A DNA stretch of 64,000 nucleotides. Origin: Marivivens donghaensis (GTDB taxonomy: Bacteria > Pseudomonadota > Alphaproteobacteria > Rhodobacterales > Rhodobacteraceae). The position numbers were made by a program, and so were the translations under genes. The stretch lies in NCBI RefSeq assembly GCF_023541015.1, contig NZ_JALNPR010000001.1, positions 620,001 through 684,000 of the forward strand, given 5' to 3'. Numbering within the stretch: position 1 is the first letter of the stretch; each line of letters starts with the position of its first letter. Under the pieces are notes generated by a model that saw nothing but the letters and a program-made list of their open reading frames with translations, was not told the DNA's origin and did no database searches. Of this stretch, positions 25,900 through 34,834 are shown piece by piece.

Positions 25900-27207
25900 T
25901 CAATTAAGCTGGCGGATTTTCAGGCTGGTGATCCGGTTTTGCTCTTTATCGATCACTTCGAAGCGGAACCCGTGGAAGCTGAACACTTGGCCGACAACAG
26001 GGATCATCTGGGCCTCATGGATCACCAGACCCGCTATGGTGTTTGCTTCGTCATCGGGCAGGTTCCAGTCATGCGCACGGTTCAGGTCGCGCAGGGTCAT
26101 TGACCCGTCGACGATAAAGGCGCCGTCTGCCGTTGGTTTGATCATGTCCTCTTCGGCCACGTCGAATTCATCGGCGATTTCACCAACGATCTCTTCGAGG
26201 ATGTCCTCAAGTGTGATCAGACCTTCAAGCCCGCCGTATTCATCGACCACCAAGGCAAAGTGCGTTTTGCGTTCAAGGAACTTGCGCATTTGATCGTCGA
26301 GCGTGGTGGTTTCGGGGATGAAGTAGGGCTTCATCGCGACCGACATGATGTCGAATTTGTTCATCTCGTCCGTGTCCATCGTCCCATCTTCGAGCATGCG
26401 GTGCATGGCGCGCAGGAGGTCTTTGGCGTGAAGAACGCCGACTACGTTTTCGGGATCATCGCGATAGAGCGGCAGACGGGTGTGCGGGCTTTCGAGAACT
26501 TGCGCGAGGATTTCAGGCACAGGCAGGCCCGCGTCGATCATCTGAATGCCAGAGCGGTGGAGCATGACCTCTTCGACAAAGCGTTCCGACAGATCGAGCG
26601 CGCCTAGGATACGGTCGCGGTCTTCTTTTTCGACGACACCTTCGGAGTGACCGAGTTGTAGCGCGCCTGCGATCTCTTCACGGACGGCCAGGATGTTGCT
26701 GTCGGGGTCCGCTTTGACGCCGAACATCCGCAGGACCAGACGCACCAACAGGCGCACGGCAGAGACCACCGGCGAAAAGACGAGGATCACATAGCGGATC
26801 GGAGAGGCCACGCGAGCCGCCACGGTTTCTGGATTGGTGATGGCATAGGTTTTCGGTAGCACCTCGGCAAAGATCAGAACGAGGAGGGTCATCCCCAAGG
26901 TCGCCAGTGCAACGCCGTTTTGCCCAAAGAGTTTCGTCAGTACCGCCGTCGCGAGCGACGTGGCGAGGATATTCACCACGTTATTGCCCAAGAGGATCGA
27001 TCCGATCAGGCGTTCGTTGTCCTCTGTCACATTCAACGCCGTCTCAGCCCCGCGCGATCCCTTGTCGGCGGCAGAGCGTAGCTTACCACGGCTTGCGGCC
27101 GTCAACGCCGTTTCAGAGCCTGAGAAAAAGCCAGAGAGCACCAAAAGCACGAGGATGGCGGCGGCAGTGATCCAGAATGTAGCGTCGAGAACAGGCATTG
27201 GGTCCAA
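25900..27207 (-). CDS. HlyC/CorC-family membrane protein (CNNM-CBS-CorC_HlyC)
   Basis: The protein has 435 residues (ATG 27198 is an alternative start). The N-terminal DUF21/CNNM domain has three to four membrane helices (AAAILVLLVLSGFFSGSETAL, VVNILATSLATAVL, LATLGMTLLVLIFAEVLPKTYA). A CBS pair follows (about 215-345, with SPHTRLPLYRDDPENVVGVLHAKDLL and FALVVDEYGGLEGLITLEDILEEIVGEI) and a C-terminal transporter-associated domain. Members act in Mg/Co export or membrane ion homeostasis. It lies just downstream of xerD on the same strand, with 42 bases between. Confidence 0.92.
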   Translation of the reverse strand: MDPMPVLDATFWITAAAILVLLVLSGFFSGSETALTAASRGKLRSAADKGSRGAETALNVTEDNERLIGSILLGNNVVNILATSLATAVLTKLFGQNGVALATLGMTLLVLIFAEVLPKTYAITNPETVAARVASPIRYVILVFSPVVSAVRLLVRLVLRMFGVKADPDSNILAVREEIAGALQLGHSEGVVEKEDRDRILGALDLSERFVEEVMLHRSGIQMIDAGLPVPEILAQVLESPHTRLPLYRDDPENVVGVLHAKDLLRAMHRMLEDGTMDTDEMNKFDIMSVAMKPYFIPETTTLDDQMRKFLERKTHFALVVDEYGGLEGLITLEDILEEIVGEIADEFDVAEEDMIKPTADGAFIVDGSMTLRDLNRAHDWNLPDDEANTIAGLVIHEAQMIPVVGQVFSFHGFRFEVIDKEQNRITSLKIRQLN

Positions 27208-27249
27208 TCCGTTGGTCTACAACGGTTATGGGGGCGCGAGGGGCGCGGT

Positions 27250-28188
27250 TCAAGAGGTCCGTTTTTTCGAAAGCGGATGATGGGTCAGAACGAGGTCTTT
27301 CAAACGCTCGTCTAACACATGCGTGTAAATTTCCGTTGTCGCGAGGTCAGCGTGGCCCAACATCGTCTGGATCGCCCGCAAATCAGCCCCACCTGCCAAG
27401 AGGTGCGTGGCGAATGCGTGACGGATGGTGTGGGGCGTGACGCTTTCGGGGGAAATCCCTGCGGCGACCGCGAGTTCTTTGATCAGGGCAAAGAAGCGGT
27501 GTCGGGTCAGGTGGCCGTCCTTGCTTCGCGAGGGAAAAAGGAATTTGGAGGCGGGGATGCCTTTGCGTTTGGCAAGGTCCTCTGCCGTGTCCCGCACATC
27601 GAGCCAGTCTGAGATCGCGTTCAGAGCGGCCGCAGAGAGCGGCACCATCCGTTCCTTACCCCCTTTGCCGCGCACCAACAGCATCTGCGGATTGCCCCTT
27701 GCGGCGGCAATCGGGAGGCTAACCAGTTCAGTGACACGCATCCCCGTCGCGTAGAGAAGCTCCATCAGGCAGGTATTCCGTGCCGTGTCGCGGCCATGTG
27801 TGCGGGCGGCGTGGAGGAGGCGATCAACATCCTCAACGCTCAGCGTTTTGGGCAGGCGCTTAGGTTTTCCTGGTCCTTTGATCTGAACCGCAGGGTTGTC
27901 GCTGCGCCAACCCTCTTCAAAGGCAAAACGATAAAGCTGTTTGATCGCAGAGAGGCGACGAGCGCGGGTCGAAACGGCCAATCCCTCGGCCTCGCAACTG
28001 ATCAGGTAGTTTTCGACGTTGGTCCGATCCGCATCAATGAAATGGGTTTTGCGGCGGTCGAGCCAATCCGCAAAATCCTTGAGGTCGCGGGCATAGGCCA
28101 GTTGAGTGTTTGTCGCGGCATCTAGCTCTGCGGCCTGCGCTTCGAGGAAGCTCTGGATCCAATGCATCATGCCAGACGGCGCTGTCAT
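27250..28188 (-). CDS. xerD: Tyrosine recombinase XerD
   Basis: The 312-residue protein has the SAM-like core-binding domain (NTQLAYARDLKDFADWL) and the catalytic domain. Catalytic residues are Arg in ATGMRVTELVSLP, Lys in VRGKGGKERMVPL, His-x-x-Arg in VTPHTIRHAFATHLLAGG, His in LGHADLATTEIYTHV and the Tyr in that last motif. It resolves chromosome dimers at dif with XerC. Its start overlaps the stop of the upstream conserved gene (ATGA). A start at the MMHWIQ codons is possible. Confidence 0.93.
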   Translation of the reverse strand: MTAPSGMMHWIQSFLEAQAAELDAATNTQLAYARDLKDFADWLDRRKTHFIDADRTNVENYLISCEAEGLAVSTRARRLSAIKQLYRFAFEEGWRSDNPAVQIKGPGKPKRLPKTLSVEDVDRLLHAARTHGRDTARNTCLMELLYATGMRVTELVSLPIAAARGNPQMLLVRGKGGKERMVPLSAAALNAISDWLDVRDTAEDLAKRKGIPASKFLFPSRSKDGHLTRHRFFALIKELAVAAGISPESVTPHTIRHAFATHLLAGGADLRAIQTMLGHADLATTEIYTHVLDERLKDLVLTHHPLSKKRTS

Positions 28189-29732
28189 GATGGGCGGTCC
28201 AACAACAGATACTGGAGCGCCGCACGCCGCGCGACATCCTCTAGCCCGACCGTGCGCAGGGTCACGAGCGCCTCTGAAATGGCGACAGGATCGCCGGTCA
28301 TACCCTCACCAAAGTTCGCGATGGTGCGCAGGAGCGCCTCACCCAGTTTTTGCGAGTTGATGAGCTCTGCGATGGAAGTGGGAACGGGTATTTCGCTTGA
28401 AAATGCAGCGAATACAGTGTGTTGCGCGGGTGTCTTTGCGTTGACTGCTGAGACGTTGCCACGGGCAACAGCGCTGAGGAATACATCGTCGTCGGTTGTC
28501 GCGGTAAAGTTCAGAGCGGCTGCTTCGTAATCAGCGGACAAAAGCAGCACGTGGAACGCCAAGGCTGCTGCATCGCCCGTCAAAGGCAAGGCCGCAAGAT
28601 CTGGAGCATAGAGGCGCGCAAACGGCACTTCGGTGCGGGCGTCTTTCATTGCGGACCATGCGGCAGGGAGGGCTGCGGCAACTGCAACGGGGTCGCGGGC
28701 GCGAATGGCGGTGTCAAACCGTTGGAACGCCTCAGCCCGATCCCAGATGCCGCCAGAAGCCGCAGGGCGTTGCGCGGTGTAAAGCGCACGCAGAACATTG
28801 TCGTCAACCGCACCGTAACGGGCCAAACGCTCTGCCGCTTCGAGTTGGCTACGCCAGCTCGCCACATCGCGTAGATCTGCATGGGCAAAGGCGCGTGGCA
28901 GTGTTGCCGTGGGAACAGGTTCGCCGATTGCTTCGAGCAGGCGGAATTTCAGCGGCGTGATACGATCAGGCGTTGGAACGGCCGCCGCGTGATCATCGAA
29001 TTCGGTCTCGAGGAACCGCACCAATAGCTGTTCGTCGTCGGGCTGGATGTCGCCGAGCGCGATCCCAGTGTTGAGGATCAGCGCCGCCGTGTCCCAATCG
29101 CCGCCACGGGCCACGCAGAAAATACGAACCGCGTGAGTGGGCGCGAGGTCGGGCGCGTCGCGCATCGCGGCGCAAGCGTTGTCTTCGGTGCCCGTCAGTA
29201 GTGAAATGTCGAACCAACGGCGGAAGAGGGCGGGTTCTTGCGGGTCTGCGGCCTCAAGAAGCGCTTGTGCCTGTTGCAGCGCGCCAACCTCTAGCAATTT
29301 ATCGACGCGGGCGAGGAAGAGGTTCCCCTCACGGGCTGCATCAAAGGGCGGTTTGGCTTCGGCCAAGAGAAGGACAGTAAGGAAGTCTTGGATCGCGGGG
29401 ACCGACTCTGTCCGTTCTGCGGTGACGAGCGATACGAGAATTGATTCGGTGCTCGCTGACCAGATGGTGTTCGGTAGCCCCGTCACTGATGGTGGCAAGA
29501 GCCCGACCAAATCAGGGGATCCACTGTCCAGAGGCGTCACTGTCACCACGGGTGATTCCGCCCCATCAAGCGGCGCAACACCTGTTCCAAACTCAGAACC
29601 TAGGGGGCTGACGGTGACTGTTGGATCAACGCTATTGGACAGCCAATCAATGGCCGAAAGCGGACCTGCCTCTTGGGCTTGGGTCGCGGAGGCCAGCAAA
29701 ACAAAGGCTGTGATAAGCTGTGCCCCTTGCAT
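28185..29732 (-). CDS. Conserved secreted protein of unknown function
   Basis: The 515-residue protein has a Sec signal peptide (QLITAFVLLASATQAQ) and then a Ser/Thr/Pro-rich linker. The rest is a long helical Ala-rich region that looks like tetratricopeptide-type or other alpha-solenoid repeats (VDKLLEVGALQQAQALLEAA, LAFHVLLLSADYEAAALNF). No catalytic motif is visible. It is probably periplasmic. It lies in a three-gene unit: small membrane protein, this gene, xerD, with a 3-base gap and an ATGA overlap. I cannot assign a function; co-transcription with xerD may only be positional. Confidence 0.7.
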   Translation of the reverse strand: MQGAQLITAFVLLASATQAQEAGPLSAIDWLSNSVDPTVTVSPLGSEFGTGVAPLDGAESPVVTVTPLDSGSPDLVGLLPPSVTGLPNTIWSASTESILVSLVTAERTESVPAIQDFLTVLLLAEAKPPFDAAREGNLFLARVDKLLEVGALQQAQALLEAADPQEPALFRRWFDISLLTGTEDNACAAMRDAPDLAPTHAVRIFCVARGGDWDTAALILNTGIALGDIQPDDEQLLVRFLETEFDDHAAAVPTPDRITPLKFRLLEAIGEPVPTATLPRAFAHADLRDVASWRSQLEAAERLARYGAVDDNVLRALYTAQRPAASGGIWDRAEAFQRFDTAIRARDPVAVAAALPAAWSAMKDARTEVPFARLYAPDLAALPLTGDAAALAFHVLLLSADYEAAALNFTATTDDDVFLSAVARGNVSAVNAKTPAQHTVFAAFSSEIPVPTSIAELINSQKLGEALLRTIANFGEGMTGDPVAISEALVTLRTVGLEDVARRAALQYLLLDRPS

Positions 29733-29735
29733 TTG

Positions 29736-29891
29736 TTATTTCACCTGCAGGGTAACGGGTTGGCTGACCGCTTGTTCCGGTGCCGCGAAATCTGCCGGAA
29801 AGAACAGCGGCCCGACGTAGGCGTATGCCACAAGTCCGATCCCCGCTAGAAAAAGCAGAACGATCAGAGCTTTGAACAATCTCCACAACAT
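29736..29891 (-). CDS. Small single-pass membrane protein
   Basis: From ATG 29891 the product has 51 residues: MLWRLFKALIV, one membrane helix (LLFLAGIGLVAYAYVGPLFF), and a short tail ending LQVK outside. The open frame extends to 30011, but the upstream codons have no character. It is the first gene of the unit with the secreted protein and xerD, and divergent from aroK. Unknown function. Confidence 0.6.
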   Translation of the reverse strand: MLWRLFKALIVLLFLAGIGLVAYAYVGPLFFPADFAAPEQAVSQPVTLQVK

Positions 29892-29991
29892 TCCGATAGC
29901 CTTTCTTGCCCTTTGTGCCTCATGGGCTTTGCACCCTTGGCTGTCTTTATATATGCCCTTGCTAGCAATAACACGCCATTCGGGACAGAAA

Positions 29992-30597
29992 ATGACAACT
30001 CGGCAAGCCACAGCCGATCACGACCCAGAGAGCAAAACCGCTTTGAGCGGTCCATTTCGTCTGGAACGGACGGTTGTTCTGGTCGGAATGATGGGGTCGG
30101 GCAAGTCCGCGATCGGCAAATCGCTGGCGACTCGATTGGGTGTGGTGTTCCTTGATTCTGATGCCGAGATTGAGCGTGCGGCCAACGCGAGCATCTCTGA
30201 GATTTTCGTCCGCGATGGCGAAGAGTTTTTCCGCCGTCGTGAAACCGAGGTCATTCGGCGTCTTCTGAACGGGCGGCCCTGTGTGTTGTCGACGGGCGGC
30301 GGGGCGTTCATGGCGGAACGGAACCGCACGATGATCACCGAAAAAGGTGTGTCGCTCTGGCTCAAGGCGTCATTGGATACGCTTTGGGAACGAGTGCGTC
30401 ACAAAGATACGCGGCCGTTGTTGCGCACCGCGAACCCGCGTCAGACGCTTGCGGATCTGCTGGCTGTACGCGAGCCGATCTACAGCCTTGCAAACCTGAC
30501 GGTCGAAACGCAGGCGAATTATTCGATTGATGACACCACCGACAAAGCGATCGAAGCGCTGTTGGGCCGTGTCGATGTCCTAAAGGAAAAACAATGA
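29992..30597 (+). CDS. aroK: Shikimate kinase
   Basis: The protein has 201 residues from ATG 29992; an upstream extension to 29872 overlaps the divergent gene and is unlikely. It phosphorylates shikimate in aromatic amino acid synthesis. The Walker A motif is GMMGSGKSAIGKSLA. Shikimate-binding residues lie in FLDSDAEIE, FFRRRETEVI and the LSTGGGAF Gly-rich loop, and the lid Arg is in DTRPLLR. The stop overlaps the aroB start (ATGA), so the two are coupled. Confidence 0.95.
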   Translation: MTTRQATADHDPESKTALSGPFRLERTVVLVGMMGSGKSAIGKSLATRLGVVFLDSDAEIERAANASISEIFVRDGEEFFRRRETEVIRRLLNGRPCVLSTGGGAFMAERNRTMITEKGVSLWLKASLDTLWERVRHKDTRPLLRTANPRQTLADLLAVREPIYSLANLTVETQANYSIDDTTDKAIEALLGRVDVLKEKQ

Positions 30598-31706
30598 CTT
30601 TCGAAACCGTGCATGTTGGGTTGGTTGGCCGCGAATACGACGTTCTGATCGGGCCAGACTTGATTGCGACGGCAGGTGCGCGGATCGCGGACATGCTGAC
30701 GGTTAAGAAAGTCGCGATTGTCACGGATACGAATGTCGCGGGCCTTCATCTGGCGACATTGCAGGCGTCATTGGATGCTGCGGGGGTGGCGCATTCCGCG
30801 CTGACCTTGCCTGCGGGCGAAAGCACCAAACGCTGGCCTGAGTTTACCAAAACGGTCGAATGGCTCCTTGAACAAAAGGTTGAACGGAATGGCCTCGTTA
30901 TCGCGCTCGGCGGTGGGGTGATTGGTGACCTCGTAGGCTTTGCGGCCTCCGTTTTGCGCCGTGGTGTGCGGTTTGTGCAAATCCCGACCTCGCTCTTGGC
31001 GCAGGTGGATAGCTCTGTCGGCGGAAAAACGGGGATCAATACGGATCAGGGTAAGAACCTCGTCGGTGCTTTCCATCAGCCGAGCCTCGTTCTGGCGGAT
31101 ACGTCGATCCTGTCTACGCTCACAGAACGCGATTTCCTCGCGGGCTATGGTGAGGTCGTGAAATACGGCCTGTTGGGTGATGCGGCGTTTTTCGACTGGC
31201 TTGAGGTGAACGCACCGAAAATGGCGGCGGGCGATATGGCGGCGAGGGTTTATGCGGTGAAACGGTCCGTCGAGATGAAAGCCGAGATCGTGATGCGCGA
31301 TGAGACAGAGCAGGGGGATCGGGCGCTCTTGAACCTCGGTCACACCTTCTGTCACGCGCTGGAAAAGACGACGGGTTATTCGGATCGTCTACTCCACGGT
31401 GAAGGCGTCGCAATTGGCTGTGCGCTGGCGTTTGAACTGTCGTCGCGCATGGGCCTGTGTAGCCAAGAGGACCCAAGCCGCGTTCGGGCTCACCTGCGTG
31501 AGATGGGCATGAAAACGGACGTAACCGATATTCCAGGTGATCTACCAGATGCCGAAGCGCTGTTGACCTTGATGGGGCAGGACAAAAAGGTTCTGGATGG
31601 AAAACTACGGTTCATCCTTGCGCGCGGGATCGGTCAGGCCTTTGTGACCTCGGATGTGCCGCGTGAGGCTGTGTTGTCGGTCCTGAACGACGCGCTGCGC
31701 GGTTAA
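30594..31706 (+). CDS. aroB: 3-dehydroquinate synthase
   Basis: The 370-residue NAD- and metal-dependent enzyme converts DAHP to 3-dehydroquinate in the second shikimate step. Signatures are the NAD-binding GLVIALGGGVIGDLVGFAA, substrate loop VQIPTSLLAQVDSSVGGKTGIN, and metal ligands in AGYGEVVKYGLL, LNLGHTFCHALE and LLHGEGVAIG. It is translated in tandem with aroK. It ends 4 bases inside the convergent DUF1638 gene, and there is no terminator between them. Confidence 0.96.
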   Translation: MTFETVHVGLVGREYDVLIGPDLIATAGARIADMLTVKKVAIVTDTNVAGLHLATLQASLDAAGVAHSALTLPAGESTKRWPEFTKTVEWLLEQKVERNGLVIALGGGVIGDLVGFAASVLRRGVRFVQIPTSLLAQVDSSVGGKTGINTDQGKNLVGAFHQPSLVLADTSILSTLTERDFLAGYGEVVKYGLLGDAAFFDWLEVNAPKMAAGDMAARVYAVKRSVEMKAEIVMRDETEQGDRALLNLGHTFCHALEKTTGYSDRLLHGEGVAIGCALAFELSSRMGLCSQEDPSRVRAHLREMGMKTDVTDIPGDLPDAEALLTLMGQDKKVLDGKLRFILARGIGQAFVTSDVPREAVLSVLNDALRG

Positions 31707-32341
31707 TCCGCTGCGGCCTTTGCGATGGCCGTGGCGAGGTCGCCGTATCCTGTAAATCGACGCTCAAACGCGAGGCCCATGCGGGTCGCGCAGTCGGCTG
31801 CTTTGGCTGTCAGGGCTGGGTCGTCGGTTTGGGCGAGATAGACCAGCTTTTCGTAATTGCCGAAATACATCGACAACAGATCGGGGTGACGATCTAGTCC
31901 GAGTGGTTTCCAGACAAAGGCGTCGAATTGGCGGGCGAGGAAGTCGGTGAGGTAGAAGGCGGTGACTTCACCGTGAGCCTCGAACACAGCATTCGTTTCA
32001 AAGAACGAATAGCAGTGCGGGCCAGCGATATAGTCGACGCCCAGTTCATCGCATTTCGCGAATAGCTGTCCGCCCGTGCCACAGTCCGCATAGGCGACCA
32101 TGATCTGATCATAGGCATCGCGGTTCTCAGTGACCGCGGCCTCAACCGCATCCGTGATCCGTTCAGGGTGGTTGTGCAAAATCGCGGGAAGGCACTGGAA
32201 GTCCACGTGATCCCAGCCATTCAGCCGTTTCAGCGCGATGATCTCATGCGCGAGGGCACCGCAGGCCACAATAAGAACGCGGCCTCGCCCCATAGGGGCA
32301 AGGCCATCATTTGTCAGTGTGATGTCTGAAAGATCAGGCAT
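31703..32341 (-). CDS. DUF1638 protein linked to corrinoid methyl transfer
   Basis: The 212-residue cytoplasmic protein is recognised as DUF1638 by VLIVACGALAHEI, CLPAILHNHPERI, MVAYADCGTGG and HCYSFFETN. The conserved Cys and His residues could bind metal or cobalt. DUF1638 genes repeatedly sit beside corrinoid proteins and B12-dependent methyltransferases; an accessory role in corrinoid handling is inferred, not known to me. Its start overlaps the corrinoid-protein stop by 8 bases, which supports joint function. Confidence 0.85.
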   Translation of the reverse strand: MPDLSDITLTNDGLAPMGRGRVLIVACGALAHEIIALKRLNGWDHVDFQCLPAILHNHPERITDAVEAAVTENRDAYDQIMVAYADCGTGGQLFAKCDELGVDYIAGPHCYSFFETNAVFEAHGEVTAFYLTDFLARQFDAFVWKPLGLDRHPDLLSMYFGNYEKLVYLAQTDDPALTAKAADCATRMGLAFERRFTGYGDLATAIAKAAAD

Positions 32342-33032
32342 TCATCTGGTTGTGCTTGCGCGCAACGAACGCTTTCGCGGTGTCAACGGCAACAGCAGCG
32401 TCACGGCAGTAAGCATCAGCGCCAATCGCACGACCGAATTCTTCGTTGAGCGGAGCGCCGCCAACCAGAACGATATAGTCGTCACGGATACCCTGTTCGA
32501 CCATCGTGTCGATCACTGTCTTCATGTAAGGCATCGTAGTGGTCAACAGAGCCGACATGCCGAGGATGTCAGGCTTCTCGGTTTCCAGCGCTTCGAGGTA
32601 TTTCTCAACAGCGTTGTTGATACCGAGGTCGACAACCTCAAAGCCAGCGCCTTCCATCATCATGGAAACGAGGTTCTTACCGATGTCGTGGATGTCGCCT
32701 TTCACGGTGCCGATCACCATTTTACCAACGCGCGGTGCGCCTGTTTCTGCCAGAAGCGGCTTCAGGATGGCCATGCCGCCCTTCATCGCGTTCGCAGCGA
32801 GCAGAACTTCGGGAACAAAGAGGATACCATCGCGGAAGTCGCGGCCAACAACAGTCATGCCACCAACGAGAGCTTCGGTGAGGACGCGGTAAGGGGTCCA
32901 GCCACGCTCGAGAAGGATTTCAACACCTTCTTCGATCTCTTCCTTCAGACCGTCGTAAAGGTCGTCAAACATCTGCTCGACGAGTTCTTCGTCGTTCAGT
33001 TCGGACAGAATGATGTCATCTTGATCGGACAT
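32334..33032 (-). CDS. Corrinoid (B12-binding) protein of split methionine synthase
   Basis: The 232-residue protein has an N-terminal helical cap domain (LVEQMFDDLYDGLKEEIEEG, about 15-95) and a C-terminal cobalamin-binding Rossmann domain. The hallmark is GDIHDIGKNLV with the lower-ligand His, followed by the SALLTTTMPYMKTVI and VLVGGAPLN loops. It corresponds to the B12 modules of MetH as a free subunit. The homocysteine module lies immediately upstream. The domain that brings methyl-THF is not in this window. Confidence 0.9.
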   Translation of the reverse strand: MSDQDDIILSELNDEELVEQMFDDLYDGLKEEIEEGVEILLERGWTPYRVLTEALVGGMTVVGRDFRDGILFVPEVLLAANAMKGGMAILKPLLAETGAPRVGKMVIGTVKGDIHDIGKNLVSMMMEGAGFEVVDLGINNAVEKYLEALETEKPDILGMSALLTTTMPYMKTVIDTMVEQGIRDDYIVLVGGAPLNEEFGRAIGADAYCRDAAVAVDTAKAFVARKHNQMNA

Positions 33033-33148
33033 TGGCGTTCTCTAGTTGGAAGGGTCAATTGGGGTGATTTGATCCCAATGCGACAATTGGTCTGGACCGA
33101 TTGCGACTCTGGGCGGGTCGGAAACGACGGTATCACAAAATGTCGAAA

Positions 33149-33176
33149 AAAAACCGCACCGAACGGCGCGGTTTTT
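33149..33176 (-). terminator. Terminator between homocysteine methyltransferase and corrinoid gene
   Basis: AAAAACCGC (33149-33157) pairs with GCGGTTTTT (33168-33176) around 10 bases. On the minus strand it ends in a run of T. It follows the methyltransferase stop at 33202, so the corrinoid gene probably needs its own promoter or depends on read-through. Confidence 0.7.
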
Positions 33177-33201
33177 GGGTTTTTCAGGGGGCGACCTGCA
33201 C

Positions 33202-34209
33202 TTAGCCGCGGCGGCGCGATTTGCGACGCTCTGGGCCGTCACCGTCGGTGCCGTCGGATGCCGACGAGAAACCACCGAGTTTCGACGCGATTTCATCCAA
33301 GGTCGGACGGTCGCCACGCGGACGGGTTTCCAGCGCTTCTTTCATGGCGCGAAGGTGCTCTGGCGTGGTGCCACAGCAGCCGCCGATGATGGTCGCACCG
33401 CAATCACGTGCCAGTACAGCATAGTCACCCATCAGCGACGGGGTGCCGTCGTAGTGGATGTGGCCGTCGTGGTATTTCGGGATGCCTGCGTTGCCTTTCG
33501 CGATGATCGGCGTCTGCGACCCAGTGGCAGCAAAGCCCAGAACGGTGCGCAAGAGGTCAGCCGCGCCAACGCCACAGTTTGCACCAAAGGCAAGCGGCGG
33601 GTGGTCGAGTTTGTCGATGACTTTCGCGAGGTCAGCGCTGGTGATACCCATCATTGTGCGGCCAGCGGTGTCAAAGCTCATCGTGCCACACCATGCCATG
33701 CCAGCGAGTTTCGCAGCTTCTGCCGCGGCTTTGTATTCCTCAACCGCCGAAATGGTTTCGACCCAGAGAACATCCGCGCCGCCTTCTTTCAGACCTTCGG
33801 CTTGTTCGTGGAACATTTCTACGGCGAGCTCGTGGGTCAAGCTGCCCATCGGCGCCATAATCTCACCAGTTGGGCCGACAGAACCAGCGACGATCACAGG
33901 ACGGCCAGCGGCGTCCGCCACTTCACGACCCAGTTCGGCAGCGATGCGGTTCAGTTCACGAACGCGGCCTTCGGCGCCGTGCAGTTTCAAACGCGACGCG
34001 TTGCCACCGAAAGAGTTGGTGAGAAACAGGTCGCTGCCCGCATCTACAGCACCAGCGTAGAGGGCTTTGATCTTTTCAGGATGTTCGACGTTCCACATTT
34101 CTGGCGCATCACCAGAGCTGAGGCCCATGTTGAACAGGTTGGTGCCTGTCGCGCCGTCGGCCATCAGCCAGTCGCGTGTTTCGAGCAAGCGGGAAAGTGC
34201 ATTTGTCAT
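33202..34209 (-). CDS. Homocysteine S-methyltransferase subunit (split MetH/betaine-type)
   Basis: The protein has 335 residues from ATG 34209; ATG 34221 is an alternative. It is an HCY-domain barrel with zinc Cys ligands in GANCGVGAADLL and the GGCCGTTPEHL pair. Other family segments are DGATGTNLFNMGL, TNSFGGNASRL and VAGSVGPTGEIMAPMG. It moves the methyl group from methylcobalamin of a corrinoid protein, or from betaine, to homocysteine. The C-terminus has a low-complexity acidic/basic tail ending RRKSRRRG. With the downstream corrinoid and DUF1638 genes it fits the split methionine synthase seen in roseobacters. Confidence 0.85.
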   Translation of the reverse strand: MTNALSRLLETRDWLMADGATGTNLFNMGLSSGDAPEMWNVEHPEKIKALYAGAVDAGSDLFLTNSFGGNASRLKLHGAEGRVRELNRIAAELGREVADAAGRPVIVAGSVGPTGEIMAPMGSLTHELAVEMFHEQAEGLKEGGADVLWVETISAVEEYKAAAEAAKLAGMAWCGTMSFDTAGRTMMGITSADLAKVIDKLDHPPLAFGANCGVGAADLLRTVLGFAATGSQTPIIAKGNAGIPKYHDGHIHYDGTPSLMGDYAVLARDCGATIIGGCCGTTPEHLRAMKEALETRPRGDRPTLDEIASKLGGFSSASDGTDGDGPERRKSRRRG

Positions 34210-34290
34210 ATCGCGAACCATTCGTCAGAGTCGTTTGTCCCCGCATGGCATGACATGGCAGGGTTTTCAAACCTGAATTGTATGCAAAGG

Positions 34291-34317
34291 ACGGGCGCGG
34301 TTGATTTTCGCGCCCGT
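34291..34317 (-). terminator. Terminator after the ATPase zeta gene
   Basis: ACGGGCGCG (34291-34299) and CGCGCCCGT (34309-34317) form a 9-bp stem; both flanks allow a T-run. On the minus strand it lies 8 bases beyond the zeta subunit stop. Confidence 0.7.
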
Positions 34318-34324
34318 TTTTGTG

Positions 34325-34639
34325 TCAGACTTCAGTCATCAGTTGATCTTTGGCGACAGCGCGGAGGTCGCTCATTTTGGCGCGAATGGTGGCCTCGTCT
34401 GCGAGGTCACCCAGATCGGTCGCGACTTTGCGATAGACGTCTTCGTCGCCAGTTTCCTGAAGATCGGCTTTGACGACCTCCGCAGCATATGCGGCTGCTT
34501 CGTCGCCTGATTTCCCCAAAAGCTCTGCCGCCCAAAGCCCCAAAAGCTTGTTTCGTCGGGCTTCAGCCTTGAACTGCATCTCTGCGTCATGGGCGAACTT
34601 ATCTTCAAAGGCCTTCTCGCGATCGTTAAAAGTGCTCAT
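34325..34639 (-). CDS. F1-ATPase inhibitor zeta subunit (DUF1476)
   Basis: The 104-residue helical protein has the strongly conserved MSTFNDREKAFEDKFAHDAE start and RRNKLLGLWAAELLG segment. In Paracoccus and relatives this protein binds F1 and blocks ATP hydrolysis through its N-terminal helix, working like mitochondrial IF1. The gene diverges from purC, an order common in Rhodobacterales. No other ATP synthase gene is in the window. Confidence 0.92.
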   Translation of the reverse strand: MSTFNDREKAFEDKFAHDAEMQFKAEARRNKLLGLWAAELLGKSGDEAAAYAAEVVKADLQETGDEDVYRKVATDLGDLADEATIRAKMSDLRAVAKDQLMTEV

Positions 34640-34834
34640 GGAAACCTTCCTTTGATACGGTGCTCTTCATTCTATGTGGTGGTCCACCTTAGTCAGGACA
34701 AGATTTCCCCGTATTGAGCTATCGCAAATTCGCATAGCGGTTTGCGCTTGCAATTCTTGCAGCTTCGGGGGGCTTGCCCTATACGCAGCCCATGACTCAC
34801 GCTGCGGAAAGCGCAGCCAGACGAGGGGACGTGC

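Noticed and set aside
32238-34473. Long plus-strand frames opposite the corrinoid and homocysteine methyltransferase genes
   Set aside because: They lie antisense to clearly conserved proteins and have no start context or motif.
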